Assembly (NCBI GenBank): GCA_030529625.1
Contig: JAUMWN010000022.1
Span: forward strand, 1-33,795
Source of the DNA: Coriobacteriales bacterium
GTDB taxonomy: Bacteria; Actinomycetota; Coriobacteriia; Coriobacteriales; Atopobiaceae
Direction: 5' to 3'
Length of the DNA stretch: 33,795 nucleotides
In this document: piece by piece, positions 18,087 through 26,687 of the stretch
How positions within the stretch are numbered: the stretch's first letter is position 1
How the letters are laid out: each line of letters starts with the position of its first letter
Position numbers and translations under genes: made by a program
The notes under the pieces: generated by a model
The model's input: only the letters and a program-made list of their open reading frames with translations
What the model was told of the DNA's origin: nothing
The model's database searches: none

Positions 18087-18931
18087 GAGTCTTGCGCCTG
18101 GTCGCCGTAGGCGGGTGGCAGCGCCTCCATAAAGTGCGTCGAGATCATCCTGCCCGTAACGAGTGTGCCCCCATAGGCAAATCCGGCACGGATCACCAAG
18201 CCCAACGCGGGAAACCAGCGTATGAGCAGTCGAGCCGCACCGCGATAGACCAAACCGGCGGCAATGATAACCGCAACTTCGGGTATGCGACGTGCCGAGA
18301 GGCCCTGACCATAGGTTGCCGCAATGTCAAAGCCCAGGTTAATCTGGTTCATGGTTATAAGCGGCATGCCGGCGCCTGGGATGAAGTCGGCAACGCCCAT
18401 GAGTGCGTTGTGCGCCGCACACTTGCTCACCAGCCTGGCCGTCGCCACCGCACGGCAGAAATCGAAATTGGCCGCGCACGAGACGCGCTTGTCGGTGCAG
18501 TTGATGAGGGCGTGGGCAAGGCGCTCGTACAACGGGCCGCTCTCGCTCGCCACGACCTCGTCCACGTACTGCCCGACCTTTGCCGGCAGGTAGGTTTCGG
18601 GAATGTCGAGACTGGTCTCTGCAACGCAGATTACGTGCTGGCGTGCACAGGCAAACCTGCGAATCGCTCCGGCCACGAGCGCCTCGCTGCTACCTGCAAC
18701 CACGATGCCCACATCGTAGCCGCCCACCACTGGACGCTCCACAAGCTCGTGGACGTCCACGACCGCGTCGCGCTCGGGCATGAGCGCGTCGCGCACGGCA
18801 ATCGCGAGCCAGCGAGGGCACGTAGGATCCACGAGCACACTCAGGTGGATGCTCTCGCCCATGCTCTCCTCGGACTCGCGCCCCATGCTCACCACTCCAC
18901 GAATCTGGTCCATGGGCCTCTTCTTTGCCAT
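18083..18931 (-). CDS. DUF697-like membrane-associated protein, function unknown
   Basis: A 282-aa protein. Residues about 160-265 (KCAAHNALMGVADFIPGAGMPLITMNQINLGFDIAATYGQG...) match the layout of DUF697, a domain with hydrophobic hairpins often attached to dynamin-like or Era-like GTPases. No GTPase P-loop is present. The N-terminal half (about 28-125) looks like an alpha/beta domain with VVGGYDVGIVVAGSSEALVAGA and is unassigned. Hydrophobic stretches near 219-234 and 240-260 suggest membrane contact. ATG at 18931 has AAGGAG five bases upstream. A promoter candidate is at 18962-18989, and its stop overlaps the radical-SAM start. The role is not known. Confidence 0.7.
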   Translation of the reverse strand: MAKKRPMDQIRGVVSMGRESEESMGESIHLSVLVDPTCPRWLAIAVRDALMPERDAVVDVHELVERPVVGGYDVGIVVAGSSEALVAGAIRRFACARQHVICVAETSLDIPETYLPAKVGQYVDEVVASESGPLYERLAHALINCTDKRVSCAANFDFCRAVATARLVSKCAAHNALMGVADFIPGAGMPLITMNQINLGFDIAATYGQGLSARRIPEVAVIIAAGLVYRGAARLLIRWFPALGLVIRAGFAYGGTLVTGRMISTHFMEALPPAYGDQAQDS

Positions 18932-18961
18932 CACCACTCCTTGTGTTCGACCGTTTGTATC

Positions 18962-18989
18962 ACTCTACCCCAAATCGTGACGCACGCAA
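18962..18989 (-). promoter_or_regulatory. Promoter candidate for the DUF697 / radical-SAM / DUF2344 operon
   Basis: On the minus strand TTGCGT (18984-18989) and TAGAGT (18962-18967) are 16 bases apart. They lie in the 95-base gap after rodA and about 30 bases before the ATG. This would let the three genes be transcribed separately from the mre operon. Confidence 0.45.
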
Positions 18990-19026
18990 CGCTAAACTTC
19001 CAGCGCGTCCGCATGCCACCCGCAGC

Positions 19027-20256
19027 CTACGCGGGCTTTGAGCGATGCAGCCACACGGACTGCACCAGTCCCGCCGACACGAGCTGTGCCAGCATGGACG
19101 ACGAGCCAAAGCTGATGAACGGCAGGGGTATGCCCGTGATGGGCATGATGCCAATGCACATGCCCACGTTTTGCATGAGCTGGAACGCCCACATAGATGC
19201 TATACCCACGCACACGAGCTTGGCAAAGGGGGACTCCACGCGCAGCGCGAGGCCAACCGTTGCCAGAATCATCCAACCAAACAGCACCAGCAGTACCACG
19301 GAGCCGAGGAACCCAAACTCCTCTGCCAACAGCGCAAACACGAAGTCGGTGTGCGCCTCGGGCAAAAAGCCGCCGCCGGCCTGCGTGGCGTTGCCAATCC
19401 CCTTGCCCAGAAAACCGCCAGACCCCACCGCAATCTTTGCCTGCTGCAGGTTGTACCCGTTTCCGGACGGGTCGACCGAGGGATCCACGAACACGATAAG
19501 CCTGTTGAGCTGGTACTGCTTGAGTATGTGCGGCATCCCCTCCGTCATGGACGAGGCCACCACGGCGAAGGCACCCACGACGATGATGCCCACGGTTACG
19601 AGAACCCAGCTTCCCTTGGCGCCGCCGCACACGATAATGGAGGCCCCCAGCACCAGCACGATGAGTCCCGTTCCCAGGTCGGGCTGCGTGAGGATGAGCA
19701 CGAACGGGATGCACAGGATACCGCACAGCCGCAAGTAGTCCTGTATGGTCTCGATCTTGCCGTTAAAGGAGGCGGTGAGCGAGGCCATGAGCAGCACCGT
19801 AACGGGTTTTGCGAGCTCGGAGGGCTGGAACCTAAACCCCGTGAGGGGAATCTGCACCCAGCCGGTCATGCCCATGGCATTGTAGCCCAGACCCGGGATG
19901 GAGGGCATGAGCATGAGCACGATGTCCAAGACGAGCAGGAACATGGACTTGTCGGCAAACACACTGTAGTCGTAGCGCCAGACGACGATGGCAAACACCA
20001 GGCCGAGGAAGATGCCAACCAGATGACGTGGGAACGACGCCTCGGGAATGGTGAGCGAGGCCGACCACATAACCACTGTCCCAAAGACCACCAGCAGGAC
20101 GTTGGGAATGAGCTCCATCATGTACACGCGACTCCAAATGCCGTCACGCGGGATTTTTGAGGAGTACATTCCCGAAGCGTCGACGCCAAATCGCGCCAGC
20201 ACCGTCTCCAAGAGCGTCTTGGGCTCGTTTTCGCGTATTCCCTGATCAGTTGGCAT
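19027..20256 (-). CDS. rodA: Peptidoglycan glycosyltransferase RodA (SEDS)
   Basis: A 409-aa polytopic SEDS protein that polymerises lipid II in the elongasome with PBP2. About ten hydrophobic helices are visible. Conserved SEDS features include FRFQPSELAKP, ILTQPDLGTGLI with the catalytic-type Asp, and near the C-terminus GIMPITGIPLPFISFGSSSMLAQL. The N-terminal ~45 residues are a cytoplasmic extension longer than in many RodA. The start codons GTG (20259) and ATG (20256) are adjacent; ATG is better spaced from GGGAGG. It follows mrdA by about 20 bases, at the end of mreBCD-mrdA-rodA. Confidence 0.95.
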   Translation of the reverse strand: MPTDQGIRENEPKTLLETVLARFGVDASGMYSSKIPRDGIWSRVYMMELIPNVLLVVFGTVVMWSASLTIPEASFPRHLVGIFLGLVFAIVVWRYDYSVFADKSMFLLVLDIVLMLMPSIPGLGYNAMGMTGWVQIPLTGFRFQPSELAKPVTVLLMASLTASFNGKIETIQDYLRLCGILCIPFVLILTQPDLGTGLIVLVLGASIIVCGGAKGSWVLVTVGIIVVGAFAVVASSMTEGMPHILKQYQLNRLIVFVDPSVDPSGNGYNLQQAKIAVGSGGFLGKGIGNATQAGGGFLPEAHTDFVFALLAEEFGFLGSVVLLVLFGWMILATVGLALRVESPFAKLVCVGIASMWAFQLMQNVGMCIGIMPITGIPLPFISFGSSSMLAQLVSAGLVQSVWLHRSKPA

Positions 20257-20274
20257 CACGGCACCTCCCTCGCG

Positions 20275-22314
20275 CTAGCCGCCCACATCCACAGGCGAAA
20301 TGTACAGCTTTATCTCGTTGGGCGCGTCGTATATGGCGCCCAGCAGGTCGCGCACCACATAGAGCGCCGAGCTCGATGCCCAAGTCGCCTCCTCTATGGT
20401 TGCCGCCACCACGTACTTGGGGTCGTCGGCCGGCGCATAGGCCAGGTACCACGCCGTGGGGTTGTGGCCGTTGCGCTCCGCGGTACCGGACTTGGCGGCA
20501 ACCTCAACCGGCAGGCTCTCGAACTCCGTGGCAATGTAGACGCTCTCTTCGTACACGGCGCCAATCATGCCATCGTGCACCAGGTCACAGTGATCCTGGG
20601 GCTCGTCTATGGTTCGTATCACCTGCGGCTCGTAGTCCACCACCGATCCCTGTCCCGTGCTCGACTGCACGCTGCGCATCACATGCGGCCGCCAGATGTC
20701 CCCGCCCGTGGCGATGCCCGTGTAGGCACAGGCCATCTGTATGGGCGTCACCAGCAGGTCGCCCTGACCGATGGCCAGGTTGGCGAAGTCGCCACCTTTC
20801 CACTCGCGGTCGGCGTCTGCGGCGTCGGTGTAATAGTTCCACTTCCATTCGGCGTCGGGTACACGGCCGTCGGCCTCGCCGGGCAGGTCGATGCCGGTCT
20901 TCGTGCCCAAGCCCCACTCGCGCAGCTTGGCCTGCATGGCCTCCGGATCGCTCGACTCGTAGAACCCCTTGCCAATCTCGTAGAACACCACGTCGCAGGA
21001 GTACGAGATGCCGTTCTTGAGGTCCATCTCGTGATGGCCGCTGTGCTCCCAGCAATACATGCCGGATGACTCACCAAACCCGGTCCACCAGCCCGCGCAG
21101 TAGTACGAGGAGTTCTTGGTGGCTATGCCGTTGTCCAGGGCGGCAAAGGCCATGATGGGCTTGATGGTCGAAGCGGACGGATACAGGCCCGAGATGGCGC
21201 GGTTCACCAGGGGGTTGTCGCTCTTCTCGGACTGCAGCATCTGCCAGTCGTCGTTGGAAATGCCCCCAGCAAACACGTTGGGTGAGTAGGTTGGCGCGCT
21301 TGCCATGGCCAGGACCTCACCGTTGGTCGCGTCCAGCACCATGGCCGATCCGGCGACGCAGTTGCACTGGAGCGAGCTGCTGATGGTTTTCATGACGCGC
21401 TCGAGCGAGTCCTCGGCGGCCTGCTGGAGCTCCACGTCCAGCGTGAGGATGAGGTCGGATCCTGCCTGTGGCTCCACCGACGTGGCGTACTCGAGCACCG
21501 CACCGTTGGCGTCCACGTACACGTTCTGCTCGCCGCGTATGCCCTGCAGCACGTTCTCGTACTGGAGCTCGAGACCGGCCTGCCCCACCGTGTCGCCGGC
21601 CTCGTACACGATGGCGTTTTGGTCCTGGTTCTTTTCGCTCTCCTTGAGAATCTCCGTCGTGACGGGGCCCGTGTACCCAACCACATGTGCCGCAAGGCAT
21701 CCGTACGGGTACGACCGCACCGAGCGCTCCTCCACCGTCACGCCCTCGAACAGGTAGGGATGCTCGCCCACGAAGGCCACCACGCGTCTGGAGACGTCGG
21801 CAGCCACCAGGCGATCCGACTGGGCGCCTGAGCTCTGGTCCTGGATCCTGCGCCGCACCGCGGCTGCGGGCATGCCAATGAGGTTGGCGAGCAGCTGCAC
21901 CTTTATGGCCTCGTTGGCCACCTCGGGCTTTGCCACCACCGTAAGGCTTGGCCTGTTGCCCACGATCTCGTTGCCATAGCGGTCCAGAATGCGGCCACGC
22001 GAGGCGGGAATCGATATGGTGCGCGTCCTGTTGGACTCGGCCTGCTCGGCATAGTCGCCTGCGGCGATAAGCTGCATGGACCATAGCCGGGCCAAAAGCC
22101 CGCCAACCACTGCGGTGCATACCAGGCCAAGTCCCAGTATGCGATTGCGTACGGTATGCTCGGCCGACGCGTCGTTGCCTCCGGCCGCACGCGGCGCAGC
22201 GCCGCCAATGTCCAGCGTAAAGCGCTTGTCGTCTCGATTGTAGAACACGTACAGACCAACAAGGGCGGCTATGAGTATGGCCAGCAGCAGGATGATGAGG
22301 GTTGTGAGGGTCAT
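20275..22314 (-). CDS. mrdA: Penicillin-binding protein 2 (transpeptidase) with two predicted N-terminal membrane segments
   Basis: A 679-aa class B PBP, the RodA partner in lateral wall synthesis. The transpeptidase motifs are SxxK at Ser382-Lys385 (SASTIKP), S-C-D at 439-441 in place of SxN, as usual for PBP2, and KSGT at 608-611. The dimerisation/pedestal region starts near 95 (SIPASRGRILDRYGNEI). Two hydrophobic segments precede it, at about 3-25 and 57-80, where PBP2 normally has one. No alternative start lies between them and the ATG follows mreD by nine bases with an AGGTGAT site, so the extension looks real. Extracytoplasmic cysteines (317, 319, 406, 421) might form disulfides. Confidence 0.95.
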   Translation of the reverse strand: MTLTTLIILLLAILIAALVGLYVFYNRDDKRFTLDIGGAAPRAAGGNDASAEHTVRNRILGLGLVCTAVVGGLLARLWSMQLIAAGDYAEQAESNRTRTISIPASRGRILDRYGNEIVGNRPSLTVVAKPEVANEAIKVQLLANLIGMPAAAVRRRIQDQSSGAQSDRLVAADVSRRVVAFVGEHPYLFEGVTVEERSVRSYPYGCLAAHVVGYTGPVTTEILKESEKNQDQNAIVYEAGDTVGQAGLELQYENVLQGIRGEQNVYVDANGAVLEYATSVEPQAGSDLILTLDVELQQAAEDSLERVMKTISSSLQCNCVAGSAMVLDATNGEVLAMASAPTYSPNVFAGGISNDDWQMLQSEKSDNPLVNRAISGLYPSASTIKPIMAFAALDNGIATKNSSYYCAGWWTGFGESSGMYCWEHSGHHEMDLKNGISYSCDVVFYEIGKGFYESSDPEAMQAKLREWGLGTKTGIDLPGEADGRVPDAEWKWNYYTDAADADREWKGGDFANLAIGQGDLLVTPIQMACAYTGIATGGDIWRPHVMRSVQSSTGQGSVVDYEPQVIRTIDEPQDHCDLVHDGMIGAVYEESVYIATEFESLPVEVAAKSGTAERNGHNPTAWYLAYAPADDPKYVVAATIEEATWASSSALYVVRDLLGAIYDAPNEIKLYISPVDVGG

Positions 22315-22322
22315 GGGATCAC

Positions 22323-22892
22323 CTAGATGCCCCGCACGTCGTAATGGCTCCCACGTTTGCCCAGCGAACCCTTCGTGCCCGAGCCTATGCCATTGCCCTT
22401 CGCGCTTCGCTGTACGAGGTAGTACGCCACGAGCAGAAAGAACAGGAAGGAGAGCGCGAAGGAGGGAAGCGTGCGCAGGAACAGGAGGTCAAACAGATTG
22501 GGGCTCTCGCCCACGAGCAACATGGCGATGTTGTAGGCAAGGGTCGTCGTCAGCGACCCTATGCCGTAGGTCGAAAGGGTTGCGACCAGACCGTCGGCAA
22601 AGCGGTTCCTCGTCTCCCTGCCCAACCCATAGGCGAATATGGTGAGAAGCGCCGACATCAGCCCAAACGGACCCGTGGAGACCAGGTCGAAGACGAGCCC
22701 GGAGCAAAACCCTGCGATCACGCCCGCACGGCCGCCCACGTACATTGCATAGACGCCACAGAACAGCATCGCGAAGTTCGCCCGACCGCCGCCAAGGCCA
22801 ATGTTGGGGGCGATGGCAACTTGCAGCACGAAGCAGCAGACGGCCAGCACCGCAGTGGACCGACGATGCTTGTTCACGTCCTTAACCTGCAT
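22323..22892 (-). CDS. mreD: Rod shape-determining protein MreD
   Basis: A 189-aa integral membrane protein with about five to six hydrophobic helices. Similarity rests on the family layout: FVLQVAIAPNI near the N-terminus, then GRAGVIAGFCSGLVFDLVSTGPFGLMSALLTIFAYGLG, which is the conserved MreD G-x-x-x-G-L-x-x-D block. The C-terminal ~25 residues are hydrophilic and basic (KGNGIGSGTKGSLGKR). Its start overlaps the mreC stop by 11 bases and it lies between mreC and mrdA, which makes the call secure despite weak sequence conservation in the family. Confidence 0.92.
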   Translation of the reverse strand: MQVKDVNKHRRSTAVLAVCCFVLQVAIAPNIGLGGGRANFAMLFCGVYAMYVGGRAGVIAGFCSGLVFDLVSTGPFGLMSALLTIFAYGLGRETRNRFADGLVATLSTYGIGSLTTTLAYNIAMLLVGESPNLFDLLFLRTLPSFALSFLFFLLVAYYLVQRSAKGNGIGSGTKGSLGKRGSHYDVRGI

Positions 22893-24072
22893 TGCTCACC
22901 GTCCCTGCGCTCGTCGACCCCTGGTCGGTTCCCTGTGCGTTGCCTATGGTGCCGGTTCCGCCTATGTCGCGCGTACCCTGCGCGTCCTGCTGGCCCTGCA
23001 CACCCGTACGCGCGCCCTCATCGGTGCTCTCGTCGCTCGCCTGCGTATTGCCCTCGTCGGTGGTAGACTCGTCGTCCTCGCTGGGCTCGCCGCCATCGTT
23101 CTCGGGAACGAGCCGCTTGGCGCTGTGGCCGGAGGCCGCGTTGACGTCTGTCGCGTCGGCGTCGGCGATGTCCTCGTCGCTCGCCTGCTGTTCCTCCGTA
23201 AGGGACGTGATGACGAGCACCTCCTCCAGGTTGGCGATTCGAGTGTTGGGCTCCACCTCGATCTCGTAGTACCCCTCGCCGGGGTTGCTCTGGACCGACG
23301 CAACCTTGCCCAATGGCAGCCCCTTGGGAAACACGCCGCCAAGCCCGCTGGTAACCACAACGTCGCCCACCTTCACGTCCTGGTCGGTGCGAATAAGTTT
23401 GAGCCTGAGCTTTCCGTCCACAGAGCCCTGCAGCATGCCCTGAGCCCGGGACTTTTGCAGCATCGCCGACACCGAGGATGCCTCGTCGTTGAGCAGGCGC
23501 ACCGTGGCCGTCGTCGCCGAGCACGAGATGATCTGGCCAACGGCTCCGGTCTGTGACGTCACGGGCATGCCCACCGCAAGGCCCGAGCTGGTGCCGTGAT
23601 CTATCACGACTGAGGACGTCCAAGAATCAGTGGTGCCCGATATAACGCGTGCCGCCATCGACTGGAGGGAGTAGTTATCGCGCAGCTCCAGCAGCTCCTG
23701 CAGCCTTTGGGCGGACTTCTCGGACTCCTCCAGCTCGACGTTTCTGGCGGTGAGTCGCTCGTTCTCCTGCTGCAGCTGCGTGAGCGTCTGCCCGTCTGCC
23801 GTAAGGTTCCTGAACACGTTGCCTAGGCCCATAAAGGGTGAGGTGACGGCTGAACCCACGAGCTGGAGCGGTGCGGTTACCATTTGGACGCCGTTGCGAA
23901 GCTGGCCAAAGAACCCGCCTCCGCCATCGCGCGCGCTTATGGTAAACACGAGCAGGGAGATCGCAACCAGAATCGCCGCCAGGGCACCGGCCCCGGCCCC
24001 CGCCTCGGGCTTCCTGAGTTTTGCGCTGGCGGCACGGCCTCTCTTGCCATGCATCGACGGCATCTTTTGCAT
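22882..24072 (-). CDS. mreC: Cell shape-determining protein MreC with a long acidic C-terminal tail
   Basis: A 396-aa bitopic protein that links MreB to the periplasmic or wall-side synthesis machinery. A basic cytoplasmic N-terminus is followed by TM 29-47, a coiled coil at about 84-131 (LQQENERLTARNVELEES...), and the MreC beta-domain at 133-290, including TSGLGGVFPKGLPLGKV. The last ~100 residues (296-396) are low-complexity, rich in Asp, Glu, Ser, Thr, Gly and Gln, and lie outside the membrane. Typical MreC is about 280-300 aa, so this tail is extra. The start at 24072 has AAGGA about ten bases away; ATG at 24063 is an alternative. Confidence 0.94.
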   Translation of the reverse strand: MQKMPSMHGKRGRAASAKLRKPEAGAGAGALAAILVAISLLVFTISARDGGGGFFGQLRNGVQMVTAPLQLVGSAVTSPFMGLGNVFRNLTADGQTLTQLQQENERLTARNVELEESEKSAQRLQELLELRDNYSLQSMAARVISGTTDSWTSSVVIDHGTSSGLAVGMPVTSQTGAVGQIISCSATTATVRLLNDEASSVSAMLQKSRAQGMLQGSVDGKLRLKLIRTDQDVKVGDVVVTSGLGGVFPKGLPLGKVASVQSNPGEGYYEIEVEPNTRIANLEEVLVITSLTEEQQASDEDIADADATDVNAASGHSAKRLVPENDGGEPSEDDESTTDEGNTQASDESTDEGARTGVQGQQDAQGTRDIGGTGTIGNAQGTDQGSTSAGTVSNAG

Positions 24073-24084
24073 GCGGCCCGTCCT

Positions 24085-25128
24085 TTAGAGGCCGGCGCTC
24101 TGCACAAAGCCCCCAGAGAGCGCGTTTGCCTCCAGAACGCGAGCGCAGCCGTTTACCACGTTCTCCAGTGCGGTAGGACTCACGTTAACGGGAACGCCCG
24201 TCTCGTCGCGGAGTCGCTGGTCCAGCCCGCGCAGGTACGCCCCGCCGCCCGTAAGCAGGATGCCGTAGTACATGAGGTCGCTCGCCAGGTCGGGGGGCGT
24301 GGCGTCCAGGGCGTCCTTCACCGCCTTGGTCACCTCGTCGAGCGGCTTGTCCAGCGCTCGGCGAATCTCCTCGCTCTCTATGCGCACGGTCTTGGGCATG
24401 CCGCTCATCACGTCACGGCCGTTTACCTCAACGTCCAGCTCCTCGATGAGTGGTGCCGCAGAGCCCACCTTTATCTTGATGTCCTCGGCGGTCCGCTCGC
24501 CAATCGAGAGCTTGTACACGTCGCGCACGTGTTCCAAGATCGTTTGGTCGAACTCGTCACCGGCCGTCCTTATGGACTTGGACACCACGATGCCGCCCAT
24601 CGCAATAACGGCCACCTCGGTGGTGCCGCCGCCAATGTCCACGACCATCGATCCGGTTGGGTCCTCAATGGGCAGGTCAGCGCCGATGGCCGCCGCCATG
24701 GGCTCCTCGATGAGAAACGCCTGGCGTGCGCCTGCCTGGATGGTTGCCTCGAACACCGCGCGCTTCTCCACCGAGGTAACGCCAGAGGGCACGCACACCA
24801 CCACCCGCGGACGTGGGGTCCACGGGTACTGACGCGTCCTGGCCTTCTCAATAAAGTAGCGCAGCATGACCTCGGTAACGTCGAAGTCTGCGATGACGCC
24901 GTCCTTGAGGGGACGCTCGGCGATGATGGAGCCGGGCGTCCTGCCAATCATGCGCTTTGCGTCGGCACCAACGGCCAGCACGCGGTCCTCGGACTTGTCG
25001 ATGGCCACGACCGACGGCTCGTTGAGGACGATGCCCCTGCCGCGAGCGGAGACAAGCGTGTTTGCGGTGCCAAGGTCAATGGCCAAGTCACCGCCATACT
25101 CGCCAAACAATGAGTCAAAGAACGCCAT
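24085..25128 (-). CDS. mreB: Rod shape-determining protein MreB
   Basis: A 347-aa actin-like filament protein that positions the elongasome at the inner membrane face. Actin-fold nucleotide motifs are visible: phosphate-1 DLAIDLGTANTLV, phosphate-2 VVDIGGGTTEVAVIAMGG, and adenosine motif GILLTGGGAYLRGLD. IEEPMAAAIGADLPI is also diagnostic. The N-terminal MAFFDSLFG is a probable amphipathic membrane-binding helix. ATG at 25128 was chosen over an upstream TTG because it matches the family start. The 56-base gap to the TPR gene holds no clear terminator, so expression may be shared with upstream genes. It leads mreB-mreC-mreD-mrdA-rodA. Confidence 0.97.
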   Translation of the reverse strand: MAFFDSLFGEYGGDLAIDLGTANTLVSARGRGIVLNEPSVVAIDKSEDRVLAVGADAKRMIGRTPGSIIAERPLKDGVIADFDVTEVMLRYFIEKARTRQYPWTPRPRVVVCVPSGVTSVEKRAVFEATIQAGARQAFLIEEPMAAAIGADLPIEDPTGSMVVDIGGGTTEVAVIAMGGIVVSKSIRTAGDEFDQTILEHVRDVYKLSIGERTAEDIKIKVGSAAPLIEELDVEVNGRDVMSGMPKTVRIESEEIRRALDKPLDEVTKAVKDALDATPPDLASDLMYYGILLTGGGAYLRGLDQRLRDETGVPVNVSPTALENVVNGCARVLEANALSGGFVQSAGL

Positions 25129-25184
25129 TTCTTCCAATCCTTAGTAAAAGTGTGTCTGCGGAAGAGAAACGTGGGTGCGCCGCA

Positions 25185-26654
25185 CTACTCAGTGGAGACC
25201 GTGCCCTCCTCGGTGGAGGAGCCCTCGTCACCAGAGTTGTCCTCGCTCTGCTGCGAGTCGCTGGACTGTGAGTCACCCTGTTGGGAGTCGCTTGGCTTGG
25301 ACTCCGAATTGGCAGCGTCCTTGTTCTGCTCGTTGTTCGCCTCGGGAGCCGGAGCCGGCGTGGTGCTCAGCGTGGCCTGCTCGTTGCCCAGGGAGGTGAA
25401 CACGGGATTGATGTCGCTTATCTTCCAGCCAATGCCGTCACGCACCAGCGAGAAGGTGTAGCTCTGCTCCCCGCCATCAGCAAGCTTTGCCGTGACCATG
25501 ACCTCGGAGTTGCTCATTGCGCGGTTGACGCCCGTGATGTTTACCGTAGCGCCCCCAGGGATAATCTGAGCAAGGTATACGCGCGCGTCGTCGTTGAGGC
25601 TGCGAGCAAGGTACTTGTCGACGTCACCCTGGTTGGTCTTCTCGGTAAATGCCGACTGCACCACACTCTCCTGCGTCGGCCAGCCAAAGCCGCTAAAGTA
25701 GGCAAAGCCCGCGGCGCCCGCGATCAGCAGGACAAGGATGACGACGATGACGAACACCTTGCCGCCGTTGCTCTTGCGCCTGCGCCGGTCGTCGTTTACC
25801 AGCTCCTCCTCCGACACCGAGAAGAATCCCGTGTCCTCGGGGCTGGGCATGAGGTCGGCCGATGTCGAGCCGGTGGGATCGAGCGGATCGACGGGATAGC
25901 CATAGCCTGCCGCAGCAAGCAGGTCGTCGGTCTCGGAGGGCTGCTGGGGACTGGTGAGCGTGGCCACGGCGTTGCGGGCGGCGTCGTAGGCCGCCTGGAC
26001 CTCCGGGGTGAGCTCGAACGTACCGTCGGCGGTAGCGTGGTCGAAGGCATCCACTGCCTCCGGCATGCGGTTGGCCGCCACGTAGGCCAGTCCCAAGTCA
26101 CAGTTGATCGCGTTGGTGTCGGCGCTGGTGTTGGCAAAGTCCAGCGCGGTGCGGTACGACTCGATGGCGTCCAGGGGACGGCCCAGATCCATAAAGCAGC
26201 CGCCCAGCTTGCGCAGCGAACCGCTGGGGTCCGGATTGGCCTCGTCGATGGCCGCGTTGCGGTAGGCGATGCCGGCGTTACGCACGTCACCCAGCGCTCG
26301 ATAGGCCCCGGCAAGGGCTGTGTAGGCTTTATACGGGGTTGCGTAGGTGGAGTCCTCGGGCACCCGGTTGAGCGCCTCGACGGCCTCTTCGAGTCTGCCC
26401 GCGGCCATCAGCGCGCGGCCCCTGTTTGTGCTGAGCGCACCCACCATGCCGTACGACTCGTCCTCGAGCGCCTCGGCATAGGCCGCGGCGGCATCATCGA
26501 ATCGGCCGAGCTTCATGAGGCAGTTGCCCAGCAGGTGGTCAACCCTGCCCGCATGCTCGCCGGTGGACTTGGCCTGAGAGAAAGCAGCTGCGGCGTTTGC
26601 CCAGTCGCCCGCCTGGTACGCAGCATATCCCGTTTCGAAAGTTTGCTGATTCAC
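25185..26654 (-). CDS. Membrane-anchored TPR protein with an extracytoplasmic domain and Ser/Gln-rich tail
   Basis: A 489-aa protein of unknown function. Residues 1-235 are at least five TPR-like repeats, such as AYQAGDWANAAAAFSQAK and LMAAGRLEEAVEALNRVPE, and would be cytoplasmic. Residues 236-298 are a linker ending in a basic stop-transfer patch (DDRRRRKSNGGK). TM is 299-321. The outside part (about 326-420) resembles an NTF2-like/DUF4878 fold (VVQSAFTEKTNQGDVDKYLARSLNDDAR... GIGWKISDINPVF). The tail 425-489 is Ser/Gln/Asp-rich and low-complexity. The GTG start at 26654 has a GAGGAG site. It lies directly upstream of mreB and downstream of the cyclophilin, so a role as an envelope scaffold is plausible but unproven. 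Confidence 0.8.
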   Translation of the reverse strand: MNQQTFETGYAAYQAGDWANAAAAFSQAKSTGEHAGRVDHLLGNCLMKLGRFDDAAAAYAEALEDESYGMVGALSTNRGRALMAAGRLEEAVEALNRVPEDSTYATPYKAYTALAGAYRALGDVRNAGIAYRNAAIDEANPDPSGSLRKLGGCFMDLGRPLDAIESYRTALDFANTSADTNAINCDLGLAYVAANRMPEAVDAFDHATADGTFELTPEVQAAYDAARNAVATLTSPQQPSETDDLLAAAGYGYPVDPLDPTGSTSADLMPSPEDTGFFSVSEEELVNDDRRRRKSNGGKVFVIVVILVLLIAGAAGFAYFSGFGWPTQESVVQSAFTEKTNQGDVDKYLARSLNDDARVYLAQIIPGGATVNITGVNRAMSNSEVMVTAKLADGGEQSYTFSLVRDGIGWKISDINPVFTSLGNEQATLSTTPAPAPEANNEQNKDAANSESKPSDSQQGDSQSSDSQQSEDNSGDEGSSTEEGTVSTE

Positions 26655-26687
26655 GATTGCTCCTCTGTGTCGTTTGAGCCGCTTTTG

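Noticed and set aside
18092-19738. 548-aa plus-strand open frame opposite DUF697 and rodA
   Set aside because: Shadow of well-supported minus-strand genes. No family features.
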